12,248 nucleotides of DNA from Methanobacteriota archaeon (GCA_016207545.1 JACQPO010000172.1:1-12248); one strand, 5' to 3'; shown: positions 1 through 7,364, counted from the stretch's first letter. Numbers and translations are program-made. The notes: generated by a model not told the origin, from the sequence alone.

Positions 1-1
1 C

Positions 2-100
2 GCGGGCATCTACCTGTTGGCAGAGCCGCTCACCGTGCCCGCCATCCTCGGAGGCCTCATGGTCGTGGGTGGCGTGTACCTCGCGCAGCGCGCGCAGTGA
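2..100 (+). CDS. C-terminal end of a DMT/EamA-family transporter (partial)
   Basis: This is the last 32 codons of a gene that begins upstream of the window, read in the frame that ends with TGA at 98-100. The peptide contains LLAEPLTVPAILGGLMVVGG followed by VYLAQRAQ. That is the usual shape of the last transmembrane helix of EamA/DMT-superfamily permeases: an E-P-L(T) motif, then a Gly-rich hydrophobic helix ending in Y-L-A-Q-R. Members are ten-helix inner-membrane exporters or importers of small metabolites, and the substrate cannot be told from this fragment. The next gene starts 24-36 bases later, behind its own possible TATA box, so co-transcription is uncertain. Confidence 0.75.
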   Translation, partial: AGIYLLAEPLTVPAILGGLMVVGGVYLAQRAQ

Positions 101-105
101 AACCC

Positions 106-111
106 TTTTAC
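106..111 (+). promoter_or_regulatory. Possible TATA box for the M20 peptidase gene
   Basis: TTTTAC lies 31 nt upstream of the TTG at 137, the same spacing as the clearer boxes in this window. The motif is weak in itself and overlaps the end of the transporter transcript. It is used here mainly to choose between TTG starts at 125, 137 and 143. Confidence 0.35.
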
Positions 112-136
112 GGCTCTGTGGCCTTTGCGCGGCGGG

Positions 137-1564
137 TTGGCATTGGATTCGAAGAAATTGGCGGCGCAACTCAGGCGCAATTTCGCCCGCGACGTGAAAC
201 GCGTGCAGCGGATGATCCAGCAGCCGAGCATCTCCGGCGAGGGCCGCGGCATCCGCGAGTGCGCGACGCTCGTGGCGGCGTACCTCGCGGAGGCGGGCGT
301 GGAGTCGCCCACGCTCGTGGAGACCGACGGGAACCCCGTCGTGTACGGGGAACTCGACGCCGGTGCGAAACACACGCTGATCGTGTACATGATGTACGAC
401 ACGCAGCCCTTCGCGGGGGAGACGTGGTCCCAACCGCCGCTCGACGCCGCGCTCGTCCCCTTCGACCCGTTCCCGCAGGTCGTGATGGGGCGTGGGGCGA
501 TCAACACGAAGGGCCCGATGGTCGCGTTCTTCAACGCGCTCATGGCGGCCAAGGAACTCGGCGAGCCGCTGCCCGTGAACCTGAAGTTGGTGTGCGAGGG
601 GGAGGAGGAGCTCGGCAGCCCCCACCTGCCGCAGTTCTTCAAGGAGAACCTGTCCCGCCTGCGCGGGGCGGAGGCTGTGCTCTACCCGGGCGCCTCTCAG
701 GATCGGAACGGGCGCGTGAAGATCTGGGGGGGGAACAAGGGCATCGTGTACTTGGAACTCGTGAGCAGCGGGGACCGGTGGGGCCGCGGCCCGCTCGCCC
801 ACGACATCCACAGCTCCCACAAGGCGTGGATCGACAGCCCCGTCTGGCGGATGATCAACGCGCTCAGCACGATGGTTTCGGAGGACGGGAACACGGTCGC
901 CATCAGAGGATTCTACGACGACGTGCGCGGGCCGACCCCCGAGGAACATGAGATCGTCCGGGAGCTCGCTCGCACGTTCGACCCGGACGTCATCCGGATG
1001 CAGAACAAGGTCGAGCGGTTCATCGACGACCTCGAGGGCGTCGACCTCCTGGAAAAATTCCTGTATTCCTCGACGCTGAACATCGATGGCGTCTGGGGCG
1101 GCCACACCGGCCCGGGCACGAAGACCGTGCTGCCCCACGAGGTGCGGGTCCGCGTGGACATCCGCCTCGTCCCGGACCAAGTCCCCGACAAGGTGTTGGC
1201 CGCCGTTCGTAACCACCTGGACCGCTACGGGTTTCCGGACATCGAGATCCAGGTCCACGACAAGTACGACTGGTCGCAGACCCCGCTGGACGCGCCGATC
1301 GTGCGCGCCGTGCGCTCGGCCTACGGGCGGATGGGACACCCGCCGGAGGTGTGGCCCCGCGCGGGCGGTAGCCTCCCGATGTACCTGTTCACGAAGGATC
1401 CGCTGAAGCTGCCCGCCCTCTCCGGCGGCCTCGGCCACGGGGCAGGCGCCCACGCGCCCGACGAGTACATGGTCATCGAGGGGACGGATAAGGTCGCAGG
1501 CCTGATCGAGCAGGAACTGTCGTACCTCACGATCCTCGAGGCGTACGCGGAGATCGCGCGATGA
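137..1564 (+). CDS. M20-fold metallopeptidase/deacylase with an altered metal site
   Basis: A protein of about 475 residues with the M20 (carnosinase/DapE/ArgE-like) layout: a catalytic domain, an inserted dimerisation domain near residues 220-330, then the catalytic domain again. Family landmarks are clear: EGEEELGS (Glu157/158, catalytic base and metal ligand), DIHSSH (His225, dimer-domain His), RAGGSLP, and GAHAPDEYM (His439, last metal ligand). Other ligands are changed. The usual H-x-D is MYDTQP with Met86 in place of His. GRGAINTKGP has Asn123 where the metal-bridging Asp normally sits, and I see no Asp ligand before IWGGNKG. It is therefore either a clade with an unusual metal site or a non-classical enzyme, and the substrate is unknown. 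TTG starts at 125, 137 and 143 are possible; 137 was chosen for its TATA spacing. The stop overlaps the next start in ATGA, so the two are probably translated together. Confidence 0.85.
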   Translation: MALDSKKLAAQLRRNFARDVKRVQRMIQQPSISGEGRGIRECATLVAAYLAEAGVESPTLVETDGNPVVYGELDAGAKHTLIVYMMYDTQPFAGETWSQPPLDAALVPFDPFPQVVMGRGAINTKGPMVAFFNALMAAKELGEPLPVNLKLVCEGEEELGSPHLPQFFKENLSRLRGAEAVLYPGASQDRNGRVKIWGGNKGIVYLELVSSGDRWGRGPLAHDIHSSHKAWIDSPVWRMINALSTMVSEDGNTVAIRGFYDDVRGPTPEEHEIVRELARTFDPDVIRMQNKVERFIDDLEGVDLLEKFLYSSTLNIDGVWGGHTGPGTKTVLPHEVRVRVDIRLVPDQVPDKVLAAVRNHLDRYGFPDIEIQVHDKYDWSQTPLDAPIVRAVRSAYGRMGHPPEVWPRAGGSLPMYLFTKDPLKLPALSGGLGHGAGAHAPDEYMVIEGTDKVAGLIEQELSYLTILEAYAEIAR

Positions 1565-2502
1565 CGTGGTACGTCCGCCGCGCATCCCTTCGGGACAGAG
1601 ACGCGCTCGTCAAGCTATGCACGGTCTCGGTCGGGCCGGATGATTACGTGGTCCACTTCCTCGACGACATGATCTTGAAAGAAGTGGTCAACGTTGCGCT
1701 GGGTGGGGATGGCCGCGCCATCGGAATGATGGCATACCGGCGTTGCGTCGACGGCGCCGCGTGGCTCGGGCAGGCCCGGACCCATCCGGACTTCCGCCGC
1801 CAGGGCGTCGCCCGCGCCCTCGTGGACAGCTTCGTCGGCCTTGCACGCGCCTCGGGCGTGCCCGCGTTGCGCCTGTGGTCGGAGTCCACGAATCAGGAGG
1901 CGATTGCCTCGTTCACCGGGTGCGGGTTCAAAGAAATCGCGCGGTTTGCGCGGGTCGTCGGACCCTCCGCGCGGGGGAAGGCGAAGGCGGCGCCGCGGAC
2001 GTTCGATGAGGACCTGTGGCGGCAGATCGCCGGTTCGACGATCGTCGCGCGGGGCAGGGGGTACGTGTCCCACGATTGGACGTTCGTGCCCGCCACCCGG
2101 CCCGTCGCGTTCGTCCTCGTGTCCCAAGGCCTGTTCCGTGCGTGGGACGGAAACCTGTTCACAATCGCGAGGCCGTCGGGAGACCTCGAGCAGGCATTCG
2201 CGTTCACGATGTGGTCCGGAAGGCCGTCGGAGTTGCTTTCCGAGGCGTGCCGCCAAGCGGCGATGGTGGGGCGGGCGCACGTCGAAACGTTCCTCCCGCA
2301 CGACCGCGACCTGCTCGCGGAGGCGCGACGCGCGGGGTTCGAGCCCGGCTCGTGGGGCCGCGAGGCGATCTTCTGCGAACTCCCGGTCACCGCGGCGACG
2401 TTCACGCGCCGTGTGCGTCCCACGTACGGAGAGTTGGCGGGACAACGCGGACAGGGGCACGGCCACGGGGACGCGCTCGGCTGGGCCCGCTGGAACGGTT
2501 AG
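1561..2502 (+). CDS. Two-part GNAT-family N-acetyltransferase
   Basis: A 313-residue protein. Residues 1-135 form a GNAT fold that would transfer an acyl group from acyl-CoA to an amine. Motif A is QARTHPDFRRQGVARAL (about 71-87, with the R-x-x-G-x-A pyrophosphate loop). Motif B is ESTNQEAIASFTGCGF (108-123). Residues 150-285 look like a second, degenerate GNAT-like half: the segment ending LAEARRAGFEPGSWGREAIFCEL resembles the usual end of such a domain, but I see no acyl-CoA loop there. Tandem GNATs with one active half are a known arrangement. The tail (290-313) is Gly/His-rich and looks unstructured. The ATG overlaps the peptidase stop (ATGA), suggesting an operon in which one product may remove and the other add acyl groups; that pairing is inference. 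The substrate is unknown. The stop overlaps the stop of the facing gene. Confidence 0.85.
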   Translation: MTWYVRRASLRDRDALVKLCTVSVGPDDYVVHFLDDMILKEVVNVALGGDGRAIGMMAYRRCVDGAAWLGQARTHPDFRRQGVARALVDSFVGLARASGVPALRLWSESTNQEAIASFTGCGFKEIARFARVVGPSARGKAKAAPRTFDEDLWRQIAGSTIVARGRGYVSHDWTFVPATRPVAFVLVSQGLFRAWDGNLFTIARPSGDLEQAFAFTMWSGRPSELLSEACRQAAMVGRAHVETFLPHDRDLLAEARRAGFEPGSWGREAIFCELPVTAATFTRRVRPTYGELAGQRGQGHGHGDALGWARWNG

Positions 2503-5399
2503 CGGATTCGTTCAAGTTGGAACGAACCGATCATGAGGGCCTTGTTCGTGAACTTGTAGGGAACCCAATCGCGCGTCTGCACCTCGCCGATGCCCGCGAC
2601 GGACAACGTGGTCTTCCCCTTGTCCCGCTGGAAGTGGATCGCGCCGTCCATGAGCTGCTGCAAGGACTCGAGCTGCTGGTCCGTGTGCATCCCGCGCTCA
2701 AGGGCGAACGCGGCGACGCACTTCGACTGTCGGAGCCGGTTTGCGAGCCGCTGCACGAACGCCATCGCGGTCTTGTCGTCCGTCTGCGAGGTCGACGAGG
2801 ACAACGTGAGGAACGCGAACCGGAAGTACTGCGCGTTCTTCAGCCGAAATTCCTCCTCCGCGCGGTCGATTGCCTCCACGATGCCGTCGAAGTCCGTGGC
2901 GTTCGGCACGAGGTACGTGTGGCCGTCCCTCGCCAACTTCTGCGTCGGCGTCGTGCCGGACGCGTCGATCCATCGGACGAGGCCGAGCTGTTCGTACTCG
3001 AGGAACGTCGGTAGCACGGGGGCCATGTCCTTCGCGATTTCGACGGGCGGCTTCGACGTCGTCACGATGATTGCGGGCGCGCTCGCCCGCAGGCCCTCCG
3101 CGATGAAGTTGAGGATCGCGATTTCCTTGCCGAGGAACGAAGGGCCGACAAACAGCACGTTCGCGTTGAGCGGGAAGCCTCCGTACAGGAGGTCGTCGAG
3201 CCGCGGGGTGCCCGTCTTCAGCTTCGTCCCCGCGTCCTCGCTCACCTCGACGGTCGCATCGACCGCCTCCCCGCCGGGGCCAGGCGCCCTGGCCGCGAGC
3301 GCCTTCAGCTGCTCGCGCATCGCCATCTCGCGGGCCTCGAGCTCTTTCTCCTTCTGGTACATCCGACGCTTGAACTCCTCCTCCCGCTCCCGGAGCGCCT
3401 TCTCCCGCAACTCGTACACCGTGTCGGTGTCCGCCTCGAGGATGCCCGCCGCGGGCGCCGCCGGGGCCTCGCGCTCCTTCGTCGTCATCTCCAACTCGCG
3501 GAGGGAGATCTCGCTCTCCTTCGCCTCGAGCGACTTCTCGCGGGAGAGGATCTCCCGGTACTTGTCCTGAATCCGCTTCGTCTCCGCGCTGAGGTTCCCC
3601 TGCCACTCCCGCAGCTTCGCCTCGCGCGCCTCGATCTGCGCGAGCCGTCGGGAGACGTCCTCCTTCGTCGACACGAAGTCCGCCTCCCGCAACTTCGCGT
3701 CCTTGAACAGGGCGTTGTACTCCTCTTCCCGGGCTGAAAGCTGTTGCTGCAGCTCGCGGAGCTCCTTCCACTGCCGGTCGATTTCCGACTCCTTTTCGTG
3801 GATGCCCGCCTCGCGGTCCGAGAACTCCTTCTCGCGCGCGACGAACTCCTGCTCCCGCGCGTCGAGCGCCTCCCGCTCCTGGGCGAGCGCCGCCGCGTAC
3901 GCGTCCGCGTCCGTCCGCTGCTGGTCGAGTTCCTCCTTCGCCTGTCGCACGGAGATCTCGAGCGTCGCCAGCTCCCGCTCCTTCCCGAGCACCTTCGACT
4001 CCCAGTCCCGGAGCTGGGCCATCTTCGCCTTGATCTCCGTCGTCTGTTGGGCCTCGAGCTGCTCGATCTTCAGCTTGACCTCGCTCTCCTTGAGCTCGAG
4101 CTCCTTCTGCCGCCGGATCACATCCTCCCGGCGGGCGTCGAGCTCCTGGGCGTCCTTTCGCACCCGAGCATCCAAGTCCCCGAGCTGCGATGCTTTGGCC
4201 TCGACGGCGCGCTCCCGCGAGGCCACGTCGATCTGCGTTCTCTTGATCTCCTTCTCCCGCTCCGCAAGCGCCGCCTCACGCTTCCCGAGGCTCGCCTGGG
4301 CCTCTTCGACGTGTGTGCGGACGACCGCGACCTGTTTCTCCTTGAGGTTGAACTCCTCGACCTTCGCCTCGACCTCCGCCCGCATCTTCGCGAGCCGCGA
4401 TTCAAGGTCCGCGAGGCCCTTCCCCTGCGCGTCCATCCTGGCCTGGATCCCGTTGAGCTCCTTCGCACGCGCCTCGAGATCGCCCTCGAGATCCCGCAGT
4501 TCCTTATCCTTCGCCTCGAGGTGGGCCTCCCGCTCGACGTACGCACGCTCCCGGTACTCCAGAACGCGGAGCTTGTTCGCCATGTCCTGCTTCAGCAGAG
4601 TGACCTTCGTGTCGCTCGCCTTGAGGATCTCCCGCTGCTGCGCCTCGCCCGCGGAGGCGATCAGGTGTAGCAGGGAGCCCGCGACGACGATGAAAATCGC
4701 ATTGTACGCGAACAGGAACGTGAGGCCCGGCGTGATGCGGCTCTCGTCCGCGACGCCGACAAGGGGCACGATGACCATGGAGATCGGCAGGGCGAGGGAC
4801 GCGACGATGCTCGCCCCCTTTCGGAGGCCGAGCCCCTCCCACGTCATCGCGAGGGAGACGAATGCGAGGGACAGGCCGAGTACGGAGGCGGGGTACATCC
4901 ACAGGGCGAGCCATGCGAGGTCGATCACGTACAGGTGGTCGAGCAGCGCGAGGACGAGGAACACGATGGAGACGGCAAAGGCGCCGAGGGAGGAGAGGAA
5001 GTGGGCGGAGCGGAAGCCCATCCGGTAGGGGCCGAGCTTTTTCGCGACCGTGAAACCCGCGACCGCGAAGCTCGTCGCGAGGAGGGGAAACCACAGGACC
5101 ATGTGGAGCGGCCGCCGGAGGTTCGCGAGGAGCGGCGGGTTCGGGTTGCTCGCGAGAATCGAGGCGAGGGAGACCGCGAACACTAGGACGAGGCCGCTCG
5201 CGACGCTTGCGACCTGTGCGAAGCGACCGAGCTGGAGCTCGAGCTTCGCCCACCGGTCGCTGTCCTCGCCGCTCAGGTGACGTTCGTGCCACTCGCGCAT
5301 GTACGACTTCTTCCGCGTGGACACGGGCGGGGGCAACGGCAGCGGCCGAGGCTTCGTCTTCTTGGGAACCGGCGGTGGAGCGCTGCGCTTCCGAGCCAT
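2499..5399 (-). CDS. Membrane-anchored long coiled-coil protein with a degenerate KaiC/RAD55-like head
   Basis: A 966-residue protein in three parts. Residues 1-60 are a Pro/Lys-rich cytosolic tail. About 60-248 hold six hydrophobic helices (near 60-83, 97-118, 132-154, 157-185, 197-215, 224-248). About 250-705 are an almost unbroken charged coiled coil rich in E, K, R, A and L, with recurring RE-x-x-L-x-x-RE-x-E blocks, broken by a short Ala/Pro linker near 645-652. About 725-966 resemble a RecA-fold KaiC/RAD55 domain: TGTPRLDDLLYGGFP, then GPSFLGKE (752-759) where an active Walker A reads GxxxxGK(T/S), with Glu759 replacing Thr/Ser. The Walker B region (FRFAFLTLSS, 859-868) lacks the Asp. 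I infer a membrane-tethered scaffold or tether with a head that may bind but probably does not hydrolyse ATP. Function unknown. Its stop overlaps the facing GNAT stop; a TTATAA box lies upstream. Confidence 0.9.
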   Translation of the reverse strand: MARKRSAPPPVPKKTKPRPLPLPPPVSTRKKSYMREWHERHLSGEDSDRWAKLELQLGRFAQVASVASGLVLVFAVSLASILASNPNPPLLANLRRPLHMVLWFPLLATSFAVAGFTVAKKLGPYRMGFRSAHFLSSLGAFAVSIVFLVLALLDHLYVIDLAWLALWMYPASVLGLSLAFVSLAMTWEGLGLRKGASIVASLALPISMVIVPLVGVADESRITPGLTFLFAYNAIFIVVAGSLLHLIASAGEAQQREILKASDTKVTLLKQDMANKLRVLEYRERAYVEREAHLEAKDKELRDLEGDLEARAKELNGIQARMDAQGKGLADLESRLAKMRAEVEAKVEEFNLKEKQVAVVRTHVEEAQASLGKREAALAEREKEIKRTQIDVASRERAVEAKASQLGDLDARVRKDAQELDARREDVIRRQKELELKESEVKLKIEQLEAQQTTEIKAKMAQLRDWESKVLGKERELATLEISVRQAKEELDQQRTDADAYAAALAQEREALDAREQEFVAREKEFSDREAGIHEKESEIDRQWKELRELQQQLSAREEEYNALFKDAKLREADFVSTKEDVSRRLAQIEAREAKLREWQGNLSAETKRIQDKYREILSREKSLEAKESEISLRELEMTTKEREAPAAPAAGILEADTDTVYELREKALREREEEFKRRMYQKEKELEAREMAMREQLKALAARAPGPGGEAVDATVEVSEDAGTKLKTGTPRLDDLLYGGFPLNANVLFVGPSFLGKEIAILNFIAEGLRASAPAIIVTTSKPPVEIAKDMAPVLPTFLEYEQLGLVRWIDASGTTPTQKLARDGHTYLVPNATDFDGIVEAIDRAEEEFRLKNAQYFRFAFLTLSSSTSQTDDKTAMAFVQRLANRLRQSKCVAAFALERGMHTDQQLESLQQLMDGAIHFQRDKGKTTLSVAGIGEVQTRDWVPYKFTNKALMIGSFQLERIR

Positions 5400-5450
5400 G
5401 AAGGGCCTGCCCGGTGGAGGGGGGTGAGCGGCTCATCCGGACACCCGGTA

Positions 5451-5459
5451 CTTATAATT
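5451..5459 (-). promoter_or_regulatory. TATA box of the coiled-coil gene
   Basis: CTTATAATT on the + strand reads AATTATAAG on the - strand. It is the only strong AT element in the intergenic region. Initiation about 30 nt downstream would fall near 5427, giving a leader of about 28 nt with no obvious Shine-Dalgarno. The core is symmetric and could in principle fire rightwards, but a rightward start near 5482 does not meet a good start codon. An imperfect dyad (GGGTGAGC / GCTCATCC, 5422-5438) covers the predicted start site. Confidence 0.5.
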
Positions 5460-5504
5460 GCTCCCAAGAATGGCAATGTGTGAGAACCGACCGCGCCCGC
5501 CCCA

Positions 5505-5675
5505 TCATGTCTTGACGCGAACGCACAACCCGGCGTCGTCGAGGACGACGTACGACCCCCCGTTGTGGATGTTCCTCCCCTGGGACCTGTTTCTCCAGCT
5601 CGCCTTCGCACTCTTCTCCCGAGATCCGCGGGAAAGCCTTTTCCGCAACCGCGGCTTGCGCTTGGCGGTGGTCAC
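5505..5675 (-). CDS. Doubtful 56-residue very basic small protein
   Basis: A GTG-started frame encodes a Lys/Arg-rich N-terminal half (AKRKPRLRKRLSRGSREK) followed by a compact, mixed tail (RNIHNGGSYVVLDDAGLC, then VRVKT). Most third codon positions are G or C, as in real genes here, and the tail composition looks protein-like. Against it: I see no TATA box at the expected distance (that position is inside bcp), no Shine-Dalgarno, and the + strand also has an open frame here (5476-5679) with similar third-position GC. The family is not recognised. It would lie between bcp and the coiled-coil gene, on the same strand as the latter. Reported only as a candidate. Confidence 0.22.
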   Translation of the reverse strand: MTTAKRKPRLRKRLSRGSREKSAKASWRNRSQGRNIHNGGSYVVLDDAGLCVRVKT

Positions 5676-6143
5676 ATGATCGAGGTAGGCAAACCCGCGC
5701 CGGACTTCACGCTCGTCGCGGACGACGGTCGCAAAGTTTCGTTGAAAGACTTCCGCGGGAAGAAGGTCGTCCTGTACTTCTACCCGAAGGACGACACCCC
5801 AGGATGCACGACGGAGGCGTGCGGCTTCCGCGACGTCCTGCCCGACGTGTCCTCGGAGGGCGCCGTCGTCCTCGGCGTGAGCCGCGACGACACGGACTCC
5901 CACGTCCGGTTCAAGGAGAAGTACGGGCTGAACTTCACGCTCCTGAGCGACCGGGATGCGAACGTTCACCGGACGTACGGGGCGTGGGGGGAGAAGGTGA
6001 TGTACGGGAAGACGGTCGAAGGTGTGATCCGCTCGACCGTGCTTGTCGACGAGGACGGGCGCATCGCGAAACATTGGCCCCGCGTGAAACCCGACGGACA
6101 CGCGGCGGAAGTCCTCGAGGCGTTGGCGGCGACGAAAGGTTGA
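5676..6143 (+). CDS. bcp: Peroxiredoxin, Bcp/PrxQ type
   Basis: A 155-residue thiol peroxidase that reduces hydrogen peroxide and organic hydroperoxides in the cytosol, usually recharged by thioredoxin; a thioredoxin gene lies about 3.7 kb away. The thioredoxin-fold core carries YPKDDTPGCTTEACGFRD. Cys44 is the peroxidatic residue in the T-x-x-C motif, and Cys49, five residues on, is the likely resolving Cys (PrxQ alpha arrangement). Downstream, GVSRDD, FTLLSDRD and RSTVLVDEDG match the family. Length is typical (150-160). The frame is open upstream to 5565, but that extension is Pro/Arg-rich and unlike Bcp; ATG 5676 puts the usual IEVGKPAPDF at the N-terminus, with GGTG five bases ahead. The only TATA-like element is a weak TTTTCC at 5639. 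The stop overlaps the next start (TGATG). Confidence 0.95.
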   Translation: MIEVGKPAPDFTLVADDGRKVSLKDFRGKKVVLYFYPKDDTPGCTTEACGFRDVLPDVSSEGAVVLGVSRDDTDSHVRFKEKYGLNFTLLSDRDANVHRTYGAWGEKVMYGKTVEGVIRSTVLVDEDGRIAKHWPRVKPDGHAAEVLEALAATKG

Positions 6144-6541
6144 TGCCGCCCAAGCCGCTCGCGCCCGCGATGGCGCAGGCGGCGCAGGATGTTCCTCCCT
6201 GGGCGGAACCGCCAAAGACAATCGTTTACACGGACGAGTCCCTCCGCGAGCGGCTCAACGAGAAGCTCGTGTACCAGGCATACGTGACGGAACAGGACTG
6301 GGCCGCGCGGAAGTTCTACCCAGGGAACAAGCTCATCGTCAAGCTTAACGACGAGGTCATTGGGGAGGGCCAGGTCATCCTCGTCGAGGCCGCCCCCATG
6401 GGCCGACTCACCCGCCACGACGCGACGGTCAGCGGATACCATGATGTGGAGGACCTCGTCACCGCCCTCCGCAGGCAAATGCCGATGGAGAAGAAGTGGG
6501 AGAACACCGAGGTCTACAAGATCCTGTACCGGTGGCTCTGA
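6143..6541 (+). CDS. ASCH/PUA-like domain protein
   Basis: A 132-residue protein. Residues 1-35 are Pro/Ala-rich and probably disordered. About 36-132 look like an ASCH (PUA-like) beta-barrel: ARKFYPGNKLIVKLNDEVIG, a short strand EGQVILVEAAPMGRL, then RHDATVSGYHDVEDLVTALR, ending VYKILYRWL. The D-A...G-Y/F...S/D-V-E-D-L...L pattern and the final aromatic strand are typical of ASCH proteins. These are thought to bind RNA or nucleotides, and a few bacterial members hydrolyse acetylated cytidine. The exact role here is unknown. The start overlaps the bcp stop by one base, so it is probably translated in coupling with the peroxiredoxin; ATG 6170 is an alternative. The stop TGA abuts the thyX stop. 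Confidence 0.75.
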   Translation: MPPKPLAPAMAQAAQDVPPWAEPPKTIVYTDESLRERLNEKLVYQAYVTEQDWAARKFYPGNKLIVKLNDEVIGEGQVILVEAAPMGRLTRHDATVSGYHDVEDLVTALRRQMPMEKKWENTEVYKILYRWL

Positions 6542-7333
6542 TCACACCTTTGAGCGCAGCGTCGCTTTCCAAGACCCCGTCCCGTCGGGCAATGGGGTCC
6601 GCTCGAAATCCTGATACAAGTTGGGCCACGTCCGCTTGCAGACCTGCCCAACCTGGTCGAACAGCAAGCGGATCTCGACCTCCGCAGAGGGATCCGTCCT
6701 CATCTCGATGACCCACCGAAGCGTGCGGTGGTTCGCGGACCAGATGATGTTAGTCGCGAGGCCGTCGGGCAAGATGCGCCGGAGCGCGGACGTCATTCGC
6801 TTCTTCGCGTCCATGTTCATCTTGGCCCAAGGGATCGTCTCTGCGAGCCGCAAGTAAGCCTCCTCGGATCGGCGAGCAGCGTGGATCATGGCCTCCTTCT
6901 GCTCCTCAGAGAGCTCGTCGGGAAGCCACATCTTGATCTCCTTCAGGCGGACGTATCTCAGCGACTCCTGGCTAATCGCGACGCCGACGCGGTGACGCAC
7001 GAGCTCGTGGGTGAGGACCCGGGACACGTTCAGGAACGCCCAGTTCGTCACGCCATGTTCCAAGATGCTTCCGTCGCCCTTTAGAAGGATATTTTCCAGG
7101 TACTCCCTGTTCGTCCCTCGGATTTTCGAAACGTTCGGGTTGAGACCGATCTCGAAGGATTCGTAGCACAGCCGACCCGCGAGTTCGATGAGCGATTCCG
7201 CGTTCGGGGGCGCGTCTAGAAAGCGTTTCGCACCCTCTTCAGATACCTCGAGCTCCTGCAGGAGTTGCCGAACGCCGTTCGGATCCACCTGGGTCTCCGC
7301 GAGCAAGATAACGACCGGGCGCGTGAGCTTCAT
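6542..7333 (-). CDS. thyX: Flavin-dependent thymidylate synthase
   Basis: A 263-residue enzyme that methylates dUMP to dTMP using methylene-tetrahydrofolate (or an archaeal equivalent), FAD and NADPH; it replaces ThyA. Evidence: SILEHGVTNWAFL (89-101), the ThyX signature LVRHRVGVAISQESLRYVRL (111-130), and ANHRTLRWVIEMRTDPSAEVEIRLL near residues 200-225, matching the dUMP/FAD-binding helix and the conserved EIR. From RHR to the following Ser in ESLRY are eight residues instead of the textbook seven. The protein is slightly longer than the usual 220-250, with extra N-terminal residues. ATG 7333 has a weak box (CTTTGTC on the coding strand) 30 nt upstream, fitting a leaderless transcript. It converges on the ASCH gene with touching stops and diverges from a zinc-ribbon gene. 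Confidence 0.95.
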   Translation of the reverse strand: MKLTRPVVILLAETQVDPNGVRQLLQELEVSEEGAKRFLDAPPNAESLIELAGRLCYESFEIGLNPNVSKIRGTNREYLENILLKGDGSILEHGVTNWAFLNVSRVLTHELVRHRVGVAISQESLRYVRLKEIKMWLPDELSEEQKEAMIHAARRSEEAYLRLAETIPWAKMNMDAKKRMTSALRRILPDGLATNIIWSANHRTLRWVIEMRTDPSAEVEIRLLFDQVGQVCKRTWPNLYQDFERTPLPDGTGSWKATLRSKV

Positions 7334-7357
7334 GTCAGGGTACCCAACCGCACGAGG

Positions 7358-7364
7358 GACAAAG
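7358..7364 (-). promoter_or_regulatory. Weak TATA-like box for thyX
   Basis: On the coding strand this reads CTTTGTC, with its first T of TTT 30 nt before the thyX ATG, the spacing seen at stronger promoters in this window. The sequence itself is a poor TATA match, so the call rests on position. Confidence 0.35.

Noticed and set aside
97..951. + strand frame of 284 residues overlapping the M20 gene
   Set aside because: An Arg-rich shadow in another frame of a clearly supported M20 gene.
3703..5028. Long + strand open frame (441 residues, Ser/Arg-rich) and a Leu/Arg-rich companion at 3744-4670
   Set aside because: Antisense to the coiled coil. Reverse complements of Glu, Lys, Arg and Leu codons seldom give stops, so long frames appear by composition; the peptides are low-complexity.
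5451..5482. Rightward promoter from TTATAA for the 67-residue + frame
   Set aside because: Predicted initiation near 5482 falls after the candidate ATGs at 5470 and 5476, so the box better serves the leftward gene.
5565..5675. Longer N-terminus for the peroxiredoxin
   Set aside because: The added 37 residues are Pro/Arg-rich, not a convincing signal peptide, and Bcp proteins normally start just before the GKPAPDF stretch.
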